Of a stretch of 64,000 nucleotides of DNA, positions 1 through 8,346 are shown piece after piece. Under the pieces are notes generated by a model. It worked only from the letters and a program-made list of their open reading frames with translations. It was not told the origin of the DNA and searched no databases. The position numbers and the translations under genes are program-made. The first letter of the stretch is position 1, and every line of letters starts with the position of its first letter. The DNA comes from G963422445 sp963422445 (GTDB lineage Bacteria; Pseudomonadota; Alphaproteobacteria; Thalassobaculales; Thalassobaculaceae). The DNA is taken from the NCBI GenBank assembly GCA_963422445.2, contig OY729512.2, positions 1,550,001 to 1,614,000 on the forward strand. The letters are read 5' to 3'.

Positions 1-1
1 G

Positions 2-1279
2 AACTCTCCGATCATCAACATCGTTGGTGAGCACGCAACCTATCATATCGAGCATGATGCGCCGTTGACGGCCGATATCGAAGGGATCGCCCGGCCGGTG
101 TCGCATTGGGTCAGAACCTCACGCTCGGCAAGGGATGTTGCCGCCGACGGAGCCGATGCCGTTGCCGCTGCTCGGACCGGAGCGGGGCAGATCGCGACGT
201 TGATTCTGCCGGCCAACACCGCCTGGGACGATGCGGATCAGGCAGCCCCGCCGGTCGCGGCGCCGGCGCGCGGTCTGGTGCCCGAACAGACCGTCCGCGC
301 AGCTGCTGCGGCCCTGATGTCCGATGAGGAAACCCTGATTCACCTGACCGGTCAGGCTCTGCGTGAGGATGTTCTGGCTATCCTCGGCAAGATCCAGGCC
401 CGGACCGGGTGTCGGCTGTCCTGCATGACATCGAATGCGCGATGGCAACGCGGCGCCGGCCGGGTGCCGGTCGAACGCATCCAGTACCCGGTGGATGTCG
501 CGTTGAAGCAGCTCGCCACTGTCAAGCATATCGTGTTGCTTGGGACAAAGGTTCCTGTCGCCTTTTTCGCCTATCCGAACAAACCCAGCGTCCTGATTCC
601 TGATCATTGCGAAGTCTGCGAGCTTGCCGGAATCGGGGATGATCATCTGGCCGCGGCGATCGCTCTGGCCGATGAACTCGATGCGCACAACGCCACACCG
701 CATCTTCAGGAGTCGATCCGGCCGGATCTGGGCACCGGTGAACTGACCTCAAAGGCGATCGCGGCGGCGCTCGGCCATTATATGCCGGAGAATGCCATCG
801 TTGCAGACGAGTCGGTGAGTTCCGGCCGCGGATTCATGCCGTTTACCCAAGGCGCCGCGCCGCATGACTGGTTGGCGTTGACCGGCGGGTCGATCGGCCT
901 CGGTCTGCCTTATGCGACAGGTGCGGCAATCGCCTGTCCAGATCGCAAGGTGATCTGCACTGAGGGGGACGGTTCGGCCATGTACACGTTGCAAGCGCTA
1001 TGGACCCAGGTCCGAGAAAGTTGTGACGTGGTGAACATCATCTTTAACAACGGCAGCTATGCCATCCTCAAGGGTGAACTAGCCAATGTCGGCGCCCGTA
1101 ATCCCGGCCGCAAGGCTCTCGATATGCTGGAAATCAATCGTCCCGATCTTGATTGGGGCGCGTTGGCCAAAGGGATGGGCGTTCAGGCAAGCCGGGCAAC
1201 GACAGCTGATTCGTTCAATGATCAATTGGCGCGCGCCGTTGCGACGCCGGGACCGCATCTGATCGAGGCGGTGATGTGA
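2..1279 (+). CDS. TPP-dependent acetolactate synthase-like enzyme, 5' end outside window
   Basis: C-terminal part of a thiamine-diphosphate enzyme of the acetolactate synthase large-subunit type. The frame is open from base 2, and the peptide before the TTG at 65 still reads like family sequence (SPIINIVGEHATYHIEH), so the real start lies left of the window. The central domain follows, then the TPP/Mg signature GDGSAMYTL about 300 codons in with a downstream NN (FNNGSYAI). This protein class decarboxylates or ligates 2-oxo acids; the substrate cannot be read from the sequence. The stop is at 1277-1279. A decayed PLP-enzyme gene follows on the same strand. Confidence 0.85.
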   Translation, partial: NSPIINIVGEHATYHIEHDAPLTADIEGIARPVSHWVRTSRSARDVAADGADAVAAARTGAGQIATLILPANTAWDDADQAAPPVAAPARGLVPEQTVRAAAAALMSDEETLIHLTGQALREDVLAILGKIQARTGCRLSCMTSNARWQRGAGRVPVERIQYPVDVALKQLATVKHIVLLGTKVPVAFFAYPNKPSVLIPDHCEVCELAGIGDDHLAAAIALADELDAHNATPHLQESIRPDLGTGELTSKAIAAALGHYMPENAIVADESVSSGRGFMPFTQGAAPHDWLALTGGSIGLGLPYATGAAIACPDRKVICTEGDGSAMYTLQALWTQVRESCDVVNIIFNNGSYAILKGELANVGARNPGRKALDMLEINRPDLDWGALAKGMGVQASRATTADSFNDQLARAVATPGPHLIEAVM

Positions 1280-1360
1280 CGGCAAGGTCGAAGCGCTCCG
1301 CCTGTCATGAGCGTCAAAGCGAGCAGGTCCGCGCTTGATGTCGGGAAAAGCCTGCCGTAG

Positions 1361-2413
1361 CCCATGACAACGGGACTCTATTCGTCCCCGACGCCGATAG
1401 AAATGTCACTTGCCAGGCTCGAAAGTGGGGTCCGAGGATACCTGTTCGTGTCCGGGCCGCGGCCCCCGCTACGGTTCTTGAACTGGTCGACGCCGGTCGC
1501 ATGTTATCCTCCCGGCCAGTTTCCATAATGACAAGTATCGCCTCATCGACGATATCCGCCGCCGCTCGGCAGGGTTGCGGCTGAGCCATGCCGATATGAC
1601 CGATCGAGGCGCCCTCGAAGACGCTCTCCCGACCGGACACCGCAATGATCTGGTTGGAAAACCCCGCCTCGTTGGACATGGAGATCGCCGATCTCGACAT
1701 GATTGCGGCCTTTGCTCGGAAACATGATCTGATAAGCGTTTGCGACAACAGTTTCGCAACGCCCTGTCTGCAACAACCGCTGAATCACGGGATCGATCTC
1801 GTTGTGCATACCGAAACCGGCTACATGTTTGGCGATAGCGATATCCGGCTGGGTGCGGTGGTTCTCGGTCAAAACCGCGCCATGCTGTTCGATCGGCTGG
1901 ATTTCATGAGATCGGCGCTCGGGGTTGCCGCATCGGTTACGTATGCTGGTCGTCGGCCTAGTGCCGGCATTGCTGGAATCCAGAATGAAGATCATCGGCA
2001 GGACGGCCGCGGATGTTGCGAAATATCTGGAGACCCGTCCGGACCTGTCGGCGTCATACCCTGGCTTGCGGAGCCATCCGCAGCGAGATCTTGTGACCCG
2101 GCAGATGTGGCATCCCGGTGGCGTCATGTCAATAAATCTTGTTGGCGGCGTCGCCGCCGCCCGCGGCGTTCTCGAACACACGAAACTGTTTCGTGTAACG
2201 GCCGATCACAACGATGCGCGCAATACCATTAACGGTCCGGCGTTGATGACGGTTCGGGAGGTTCCGCGTGAGATCCGGATTGCAATTGGAATTCCCGATG
2301 GCTTGATGCGGCTGCGTATCGGCACCGAGAACAGCGAGGATTTGATTCGCGATCTTGAGACCGCGCTTGACTCTTGTGCAAGGTCTATCAGGGCGGTGCG
2401 GTACCGGCCGTGA
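1361..2413 (+). pseudogene. Decayed Cys/Met-metabolism PLP enzyme (cystathionine gamma-synthase/lyase family)
   Basis: Three blocks in different frames together resemble a trans-sulfuration PLP enzyme. Block one, near 1376-1465, has SLARLESGVRGYLFVSG, like the family's ARLEGG..AFASG. Block two, 1645-1930, has CDNSFATPCLQQPLNHG, like VDNTFATPYLQ. Block three, 1925-2413, carries the C-terminal domain (YPGLRSHPQRDLVTRQM, then SEDLIRDLETAL). The PLP-lysine motif, usually SATKY, reads TETGY, so the catalytic lysine is gone. Frame changes plus loss of this residue mark a dead gene. Block boundaries are approximate. Confidence 0.75.
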
Positions 2414-2422
2414 TGACGGGGT

Positions 2423-3169
2423 TCAATGCCGGTATTCCGGCTCGCGTTGGTCGAGGACGCGACGAAGCGCCGTGAAATGCCTGTCGGCAAGTTTGGGGAC
2501 TTCATGGGATACCTGTTTTCGGGTCACCTCCCGAACCTGGTCGGAAACTGTTCTCAGCTTGCCGCCCTGAGCGCGGGCCAGAACCTGGAACATTGCCGCG
2601 CGCTCGAGATAGTAGAGATCATTGAAAGCCTCCGCTACGGTCGGACCCGCGACGACGATGCCGTGGCTCGCCATGAACAGGACCGTGTTGTTACCGATCT
2701 TGCGGGCCAGTCGGTCGCCTTCGTCGGCATCCAGCGCCAAGCCTTCGTAGTCGTCATCATACGCGATCCGGCCATCGAACAGCAAGGCGTTCTGTTCCAT
2801 CATTTCAAGCCGACCGCCTTCGACAAGAGTGATCGAGGTCGCATACGGCATATGGGTATGCAGGACGCAGGTCGCGTGGGGGACGCCGATATGGATACGG
2901 CTGTGAATATAGAAAGCTGTATCCTCGACGCTGTTGTGACCTTCCAGGACCGTACCATTCCTGTCGCAAAGCACCAGCGACGAGGCGGTGATTTCCGACC
3001 AGTGCCAGCCATAGGGATTGATCAGGAACCGATTGCCCCGGATCACACCGTCATCGTCCGGGATCGCCAGAGAGAAATGGTTATCGACGCCTTCGTGCAG
3101 ATCGAAACGCGCAGCCCAGCGCAGGGCGCAAGCGAGATCGATGCGGTGCTGTGTGAGATCGTTGCTCAT
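2423..3169 (-). CDS. Class II aldolase/adducin family protein
   Basis: 248 residues, the usual length for class II aldolase/adducin proteins such as fuculose-phosphate aldolase relatives. These use a zinc ion held by histidines to cleave or epimerise sugar phosphates or related hydroxy acids. The metal motif is visible as CVLHTHMPYATS near residue 104, with a later histidine in ASHGIVVAG near residue 170. An N-terminal DNHFSLAIP segment matches the family's substrate-binding region. It lies just upstream on the minus strand of nothing in the same operon; the amidohydrolase gene 147 bp away runs the same way, so the two may act on one small catabolic route. Substrate is unknown. Confidence 0.85.
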   Translation of the reverse strand: MSNDLTQHRIDLACALRWAARFDLHEGVDNHFSLAIPDDDGVIRGNRFLINPYGWHWSEITASSLVLCDRNGTVLEGHNSVEDTAFYIHSRIHIGVPHATCVLHTHMPYATSITLVEGGRLEMMEQNALLFDGRIAYDDDYEGLALDADEGDRLARKIGNNTVLFMASHGIVVAGPTVAEAFNDLYYLERAAMFQVLARAQGGKLRTVSDQVREVTRKQVSHEVPKLADRHFTALRRVLDQREPEYRH

Positions 3170-3315
3170 CGCGATGGGTCCGCGGCCTTGTCAGAATGAA
3201 CGCGTCGCCGATCATAATGCCGGCGGCGTCCGGATAGAAGGGCCATTGACGGTTTTGGAGCGGTTTCCGGGATATCAGCAGTCCGGTCGTGGCTGTCGGT
3301 CCGGATCGGCCGGTC

Positions 3316-4215
3316 TCAGGCAAGATCGATCCGATAGAAGGCGGCGGCGTTGTGGCAGAAAATCCGGTCGCGTTCATCGTCCGTCAACCCGGCGGTGATT
3401 TCCAGCATGCCGTTCAACTGCTCGCGGTAACCGACGCGCAGGCCGGCGACAGGGAAATTCGACGCCCACATGCAGCGATCGACACCGAAGATCTCGATGG
3501 CGTCGAGGACGACGCCGCGATTGCTCTCGATGGTCCAGGCCGCATCTTTCAGACCAAGCTCGGAGAGTTTTACAGACACGTTGGGACAGGCGGCGATTGC
3601 CCTCATGGCGTCTCGCCATGCCGCCAGTCCATCCGGACTGCGGTCCCACGGAAATCCGGTATGGTTCAGAACAACCCGCAGATCCGGGTGCCGGCCGATG
3701 GCTTCGGCGGCCTCGTGGAGGTGCCAGAAGGGAACCCGCAGATCATAAGTCAGATCCAGGCGTTCGAGGACTGCCAGGCCTCCTTGCCAGGCCGGATCCT
3801 GAATCGTCCAGGGTGCTCCCGGCTCCATCGTGTCCGGCGTCGGCATGGTCACCGGCTTCGACCGTACTCCACGGAACAGCGGATACTCCATGTGCTGGCG
3901 CAGGATGTCCTCGCAATTTTCGGCGGCCAGCCAGACATGTCCGACCACGCTGTTCGGAAGGCCATGACTGGCATGGAGCTGATGCAACCAGGCGGTCTCG
4001 GCGACTTGACGGCTACGGTCGACCTCCGCCTCGACATGCACCGTCGCGACAATGTTGAAATCCCGGGAATCCTGTCTGTAGTCGTCAGGCAGGTAGTTGC
4101 GCTTGAGCGCACTGTAGTCGCCCAGGAAGAAATCTTTCCCAGGCTCGTCCGTCAGCCAGGGATGATCCCTCCGGCCGAGATCCCAGAAATGATGATGAGC
4201 ATCGACGATCTTCAT
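3316..4215 (-). CDS. Amidohydrolase family (TIM-barrel metal-dependent hydrolase)
   Basis: 299 residues. The start at 4215 is chosen because the family N-terminus MKIVDAHHHFWDL begins there; the 35 residues upstream in frame are low-complexity Arg/Pro sequence. The HxH metal motif (DAHHHFWDL) opens the barrel, with a middle histidine in LNHTGFPWDRS and a C-terminal segment WASNFPVAGL in place of the frequent G-S-D/NWP. This class (amidohydrolase_2) hydrolyses lactones such as sugar or dicarboxylate lactones, or decarboxylates aromatics. It sits between the DMT exporter and the class II aldolase genes on the same strand, which suggests a small catabolic operon. Confidence 0.87.
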   Translation of the reverse strand: MKIVDAHHHFWDLGRRDHPWLTDEPGKDFFLGDYSALKRNYLPDDYRQDSRDFNIVATVHVEAEVDRSRQVAETAWLHQLHASHGLPNSVVGHVWLAAENCEDILRQHMEYPLFRGVRSKPVTMPTPDTMEPGAPWTIQDPAWQGGLAVLERLDLTYDLRVPFWHLHEAAEAIGRHPDLRVVLNHTGFPWDRSPDGLAAWRDAMRAIAACPNVSVKLSELGLKDAAWTIESNRGVVLDAIEIFGVDRCMWASNFPVAGLRVGYREQLNGMLEITAGLTDDERDRIFCHNAAAFYRIDLA

Positions 4216-4237
4216 GGCGTGCAAGAGGGATCTCCGT

Positions 4238-5161
4238 TCAGGTGGCCGGACGGGGCACCGGGCGGCGGTCGGTCCGGTCCGGCGTTGCGGGGACGCCAGA
4301 CCCGAGGCTGGCACAGGCATGGACCGTCAGCACGACGATAATCAGGGCGCCGCCGATCAGGGTCGAGAGCGGCGGTTCCTCGCGGATGAAAAGCCAGACC
4401 CAGAGGGGGCCGAGAATCGTTTCCAGGAGCAGGATCAAACTGACTTCCGACGCGGGAACAAGCCGTGGCGCCCGGGTCAAGAACACGAACGAAAGCGGCA
4501 GCAGGATCAGTCCGAGAAGCGTTATGTATCCGAACTGTCCCGGCGCCAGATACAGATCGCTGGCAACCACAAGCCCGGCCATGGAGGTCATGATGGCGCC
4601 GATACCGACCGCCGGGGCCATGTCGATCGACCTGCGCAGGCGCACCAGCACGAAGTGCGCGCCGAGACCGACAGCGGTCATCAAGGCCGCGATGTTACCG
4701 AACAGGTCACCGGGGCCGAGGCTTCCGGACACCACGATAATTACACCGACAAGCGCGCCCGCGATCGCGATCCAGGTTTTGAGCGGCACGCTCTCGTTCA
4801 GGAACAGAACCGAGAAACAGGCTGCGAAAAGCGGGGCAGTGGCAATGATGATCAGGGTGTTGGCGACAAGGGTGCTTTGCACGGACAGTTGGAAGAAAAC
4901 ATTGTTGATACCGAAGAACACTGCAACCAGAAGGCCCGTCCAGCCGATGAGGCGGGTTCGGCGCCAAAGATCCGTGCCGTAGCGACAGCCTAAAATGACG
5001 AAGACGCCGATCGCCATCAGAAGGCCGCGCCAGGCGATGAAGACCCAAGGGTCGGCATCGACCAGACGGATGATTAGGGTGTCCGGCGACAGAAGCAGCA
5101 CGCCAAGCAGACCGTAGGCAAAGCCTCTGGCATGGCTTCCTGCGAACAGCGGCGTTTGCAT
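4238..5161 (-). CDS. DMT-superfamily transporter (EamA type)
   Basis: 307 residues with about ten hydrophobic segments and two EamA repeats, the layout of drug/metabolite transporters. The start at 5161 gives a short N-terminus (MQTPLFAGSHARGFAYGLLG) leading directly into helix 1; the longer frame upstream runs through the rpmJ promoter region and is rejected. The second repeat carries the family pattern EVSLILLLETILGPLWVWL. The gene ends 22 bp before the amidohydrolase start, so the two are likely cotranscribed. The transporter may move the substrate or product of the neighbouring hydrolase and aldolase. Confidence 0.85.
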   Translation of the reverse strand: MQTPLFAGSHARGFAYGLLGVLLLSPDTLIIRLVDADPWVFIAWRGLLMAIGVFVILGCRYGTDLWRRTRLIGWTGLLVAVFFGINNVFFQLSVQSTLVANTLIIIATAPLFAACFSVLFLNESVPLKTWIAIAGALVGVIIVVSGSLGPGDLFGNIAALMTAVGLGAHFVLVRLRRSIDMAPAVGIGAIMTSMAGLVVASDLYLAPGQFGYITLLGLILLPLSFVFLTRAPRLVPASEVSLILLLETILGPLWVWLFIREEPPLSTLIGGALIIVVLTVHACASLGSGVPATPDRTDRRPVPRPAT

Positions 5162-5271
5162 GATTGCCAATCCGGATCGCGGGAGGGGCCGTTGACACGG
5201 ACATGCAGCCTGAGCACCGGGGGTCGGGGCGTTGCCGGTCCGTACGGGCTGTTTACATGTGGATTCACCCG

Positions 5272-5310
5272 TTGACAATCGGTTTGGCGATCCATATCCT
5301 TCGCCAAACC
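5272..5310 (+). promoter_or_regulatory. Sigma70-like promoter of rpmJ with inverted repeat over the -10
   Basis: TTGACA at 5272-5277 and TATCCT at 5295-5300 are spaced by 17 bp, close to the ideal sigma70 arrangement. A perfect 10-bp inverted repeat (GGTTTGGCGA at 5281-5290, TCGCCAAACC at 5301-5310) brackets the -10 with a 10-bp centre. Because the left arm lies before the expected transcript start, it is better explained as a DNA site than as an RNA hairpin. No regulator is identified. Confidence 0.65.
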
Positions 5311-5339
5311 TCGCGAGAGAAGCTGGAAGTGTGGCGATC

Positions 5340-5465
5340 ATGAAGGTTGCAAACTCCCTCAAGACCTTGAAGAAGCGCGACCGGAACTGTCGACTGGTTC
5401 GGCGCAAGGGCCGCGTTTACGTCATCAACAAGACCAATCCGCGTTTCAAGGCCCGGCAAGGTTGA
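5340..5465 (+). CDS. rpmJ: 50S ribosomal protein L36
   Basis: 41 residues, full length for the L36 form starting MKVANSLKTLKKRD. L36 is the smallest large-subunit protein and contacts 23S rRNA. This is the form without the four zinc ligands: only one cysteine is present (DRNCRLVRRKG), which is usual in alphaproteobacteria. The ATG at 5340 follows a well-formed promoter and is the only start that fits the family. It is monocistronic and divergent from the DMT exporter. Confidence 0.95.
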   Translation: MKVANSLKTLKKRDRNCRLVRRKGRVYVINKTNPRFKARQG

Positions 5466-5610
5466 CTGGATCGGGCTTGATATTCGCGCCGTTCGGGCTT
5501 CCAAGATTCACCGTGCGATGACGCCATTGCGCTGCTAAGGTCCGGTCTGACCGCATCTCGGGGGCATATGGCGGTGTGTCCGCTCCCCGGCGCGCAGGGA
5601 GGGACTGGTC

Positions 5611-7098
5611 ATGCAGATGCCCGAACTTGATGAGTCGGTGCTCGTCCGCCGCTCCGAAATCGTGAAGCATCTACGCGCGATCGTGCCTGGTGAGGGTGTG
5701 ATCGCGGATGAAGACGAGATGCGGGTTTACGAATCTGACGCGCTGACTGCTTATCGGCAGATTCCGATGATCGTGGTTCTTCCGGAGACCACCGCGCAGG
5801 TCGCCGAAGTCCTCGGCTATTGCCATCGTGAAGGAATCAAGGTCGTTCCGCGCGGGGCCGGCACCTCCCTCTCCGGCGGTGCGCTGCCGCTTGGCGACGC
5901 TGTGTTGCTGGGGCTTGGCAAGTTCAACCGGATTCTCGATGTTGATTTTGCGAACCGCGCCGTCGTGACCCAGCCCGGCGTGACCAATCTCGGTATCACC
6001 CATGCAGTCCAGCACGAGGGGTTCTATTACGCCCCGGATCCGTCAAGCCAGATCGCGTGTTCGATCGGCGGCAATATCGCCGAGAACTCGGGCGGCGTGC
6101 ATTGCCTTAAATACGGCTTGACCACCAACAATGTGCTCGGCATCGAGTTCGTCACGATCGAGGGCGAGGTGATGCGGATTGGTGGCAAGCATCTCGATTC
6201 CGGCGGTTACGACCTGCTCGGTCTTCTCACCGGGTCGGAAGGATTGCTTGCGGTAGTTACCGAGGTTACGGTCAGGATCCTGAAAAAGCCCACTACGGCG
6301 CGGGCCGTTCTTGTCGGCTTCGGCTCCAGCGAAGACGCTGGCGCGTGCGTGGCCCAGGTGATTGGTGCGGGCATCGTTCCGGGCGGCATGGAAATGATGG
6401 ATTCACTAGCCATCAACGCCGCAGAGGATTTCGTCAACGCCGGCTATCCGCGTGATGCCGCCGCCCTGCTGATCGTTGAACTCGACGGACCTAAGGTCGA
6501 GGTTGATCACCTGATTGGCCGAGTTGGCGAGATCGCTAGGACGAATGGCGCGATATCTCTCAGGGTGAGCAAAAGCGAGGCCGAACGCGAGGCCTTCTGG
6601 TCCGGGCGCAAGGCGGCGTTTCCGGCCTGCGGCCGGATTGCGGCAGACTACCTGTGCATGGATGGAACAATTCCGCGCAAGATGCTGCCCGAGATCCTGA
6701 CCCGGATCTCGCGGATGTCCGAGAAACATGGCCTGCGCGTCGCGAATGTGTTTCACGCGGGCGACGGGAACCTGCATCCGCTAATTCTGTTCGATGCCAA
6801 CAAGCCGGGCGAACTGGAAATCGCGGAAGCTTTTGGCGCGGATGTCCTGAAGGCCTGTGTCGAACTCGGCGGGGTGCTGACCGGCGAGCATGGCGTTGGC
6901 ATCGAAAAACGCGACCTGATGGGAGAAATGTTTACCGAGATGGACCTGAATCAGCAACAACGCGTCAAATGCGCTTTCGATACCAAGGGCTTGCTGAATC
7001 CCGGCAAGGTCTTCCCACAGCTCCATCGTTGCGCGGAACTCGGCCGGATGCATGTCCACAAGGGCCGAATGCCCTTTCCTGACATTCCACGTTTCTAG
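5611..7098 (+). CDS. glcD: Glycolate oxidase subunit GlcD (FAD-linked)
   Basis: 495 residues, normal for GlcD. The FAD-binding type-4 domain is seen in VVPRGAGTSLSGGALP and SIGGNIAENSGGVHC, and the C-terminal FAD-oxidase domain ends with VFHAGDGNLHP and GVLTGEHGVGIEKRDL. With GlcE and GlcF it oxidises glycolate (or a similar 2-hydroxy acid such as D-lactate) to the 2-oxo acid and passes electrons to the membrane quinone pool. The ATG at 5611 is preceded by a purine-rich GGGAGG. It is the first gene of glcDEF, 15 bp before glcE. Confidence 0.95.
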   Translation: MQMPELDESVLVRRSEIVKHLRAIVPGEGVIADEDEMRVYESDALTAYRQIPMIVVLPETTAQVAEVLGYCHREGIKVVPRGAGTSLSGGALPLGDAVLLGLGKFNRILDVDFANRAVVTQPGVTNLGITHAVQHEGFYYAPDPSSQIACSIGGNIAENSGGVHCLKYGLTTNNVLGIEFVTIEGEVMRIGGKHLDSGGYDLLGLLTGSEGLLAVVTEVTVRILKKPTTARAVLVGFGSSEDAGACVAQVIGAGIVPGGMEMMDSLAINAAEDFVNAGYPRDAAALLIVELDGPKVEVDHLIGRVGEIARTNGAISLRVSKSEAEREAFWSGRKAAFPACGRIAADYLCMDGTIPRKMLPEILTRISRMSEKHGLRVANVFHAGDGNLHPLILFDANKPGELEIAEAFGADVLKACVELGGVLTGEHGVGIEKRDLMGEMFTEMDLNQQQRVKCAFDTKGLLNPGKVFPQLHRCAELGRMHVHKGRMPFPDIPRF

Positions 7099-7113
7099 CG
7101 ATGATGCGCACCG

Positions 7114-8337
7114 ATGGCCGACAGCTTCCGACCGACTGACGACAGCCAGGTTCTCGATGCCGTATCTTGGGCAATCAATGCCGAAGCCCCGCTGGAGGTT
7201 GTCGGGACCGGCACCAGACGGTCGCTCGGCCGGCCGTTGCAGACCAGTCATACACTGGATCTGTCCGCGCTGGACGGGATCAATTTCTACGAACCGGAAG
7301 AACTGGTCCTGTCGACGAAACCGGGGACTCCGCGCGCCTTTATCGAAGCGGCGCTGGCCGAACGTGGCCAGATGCTTGCGTTCGAGCCGACGGATACCGG
7401 GCCGCTCTTTGGCCGGCCGTCCGACGAGGGCACCATCGGCGGTGTCTTTGCCTGCAATCTGTCCGGCCCGCGGCGGATCAAGATGGGGGCAGCCAGGGAT
7501 CATCTTCTCGGCTTCAATGCGGTTTCGGGGCGCGGCGATGCCTTCAAGTCGGGGGGCAGGGTGGTCAAGAACGTCACCGGGTACGATCTCTCAAAACTGA
7601 TCACCGGATCCTACGGGACGCTCGCTGTTATCACCGAGCTCACGTTCAAGGTCTTGCCGGAGCCGGAGAAGACCTACACGGTGCTTGTCACTGGGCTGGA
7701 CGATAGCGCGGCGACGCAGGTGATGGCGTTCGCCATGAACAGTTCACATGAGGTCGCCGGGGCGGCGCATCTTCCGGCGCCGATCGCGGCGCGCTCCGAT
7801 GTGTCCTACATCGCCGGCTCCGGGACGCCGGTCACGGCACTTCGTCTTGAAGGTTTCGGGCTTTCGGTTGAACAGAGATGCCGGGAGTTGACGCAAGAGC
7901 TTTCGTCCTGGGGACCGGTCGAGGAATTGCATTCCCGCAATTCCTTACGGTTCTGGCGTGAAGTGCGTGACGCGGCGTATTTGGCGAGACCGCCGGATCG
8001 TGTCATCTGGCGGCTTTCGGTTCCGCCGACGAGCGGACATGCCGTGGTTGCGCAACTCGGATCGCAGTTGGCACTCGAGGTATTTTACGACTGGTCGGGC
8101 GGCCTGATCTGGCTGTCGTTGCTGCCGTCGGCCGATGGGTCGGAACATCTGGTGCGCAGCGCTGTCGCGCCGTTTGGCGGTCACGCAACCCTGGTCCGCG
8201 CTCCGGTTGACATCCGGGCCTCCGTCGCGGTGTTTCAGCCGCAGCCGGGACCGCTGGCTGCGTTGTCCGCACGGATCAAGGACAGCTTTGATCCGCGGCG
8301 GATCCTCAATCCCGGGCGGATGGAAGCAGGGCTGTAA
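7114..8337 (+). CDS. glcE: Glycolate oxidase subunit GlcE (FAD-binding)
   Basis: 407 residues, the usual size for GlcE. A type-4 FAD-binding domain is visible: TIGGVFACNLSGPRRI, then GGRVVKNVTGYDLSKLI and GSYGTLAVITELTFKV in the middle third, ending with FDPRRILNPGRM. GlcE works with GlcD and the iron-sulfur subunit GlcF. The gene is nine bases upstream of glcF, consistent with one transcript. The middle stretch (roughly residues 220-340) is less conserved, as is normal for the family. Confidence 0.93.
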   Translation: MADSFRPTDDSQVLDAVSWAINAEAPLEVVGTGTRRSLGRPLQTSHTLDLSALDGINFYEPEELVLSTKPGTPRAFIEAALAERGQMLAFEPTDTGPLFGRPSDEGTIGGVFACNLSGPRRIKMGAARDHLLGFNAVSGRGDAFKSGGRVVKNVTGYDLSKLITGSYGTLAVITELTFKVLPEPEKTYTVLVTGLDDSAATQVMAFAMNSSHEVAGAAHLPAPIAARSDVSYIAGSGTPVTALRLEGFGLSVEQRCRELTQELSSWGPVEELHSRNSLRFWREVRDAAYLARPPDRVIWRLSVPPTSGHAVVAQLGSQLALEVFYDWSGGLIWLSLLPSADGSEHLVRSAVAPFGGHATLVRAPVDIRASVAVFQPQPGPLAALSARIKDSFDPRRILNPGRMEAGL

Positions 8338-8346
8338 GAGAGGGCC

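Noticed and set aside
3289..4341. Long open frame on the plus strand opposite the amidohydrolase gene
   Set aside because: It is the shadow of a clear minus-strand gene; the peptide has no domain features.
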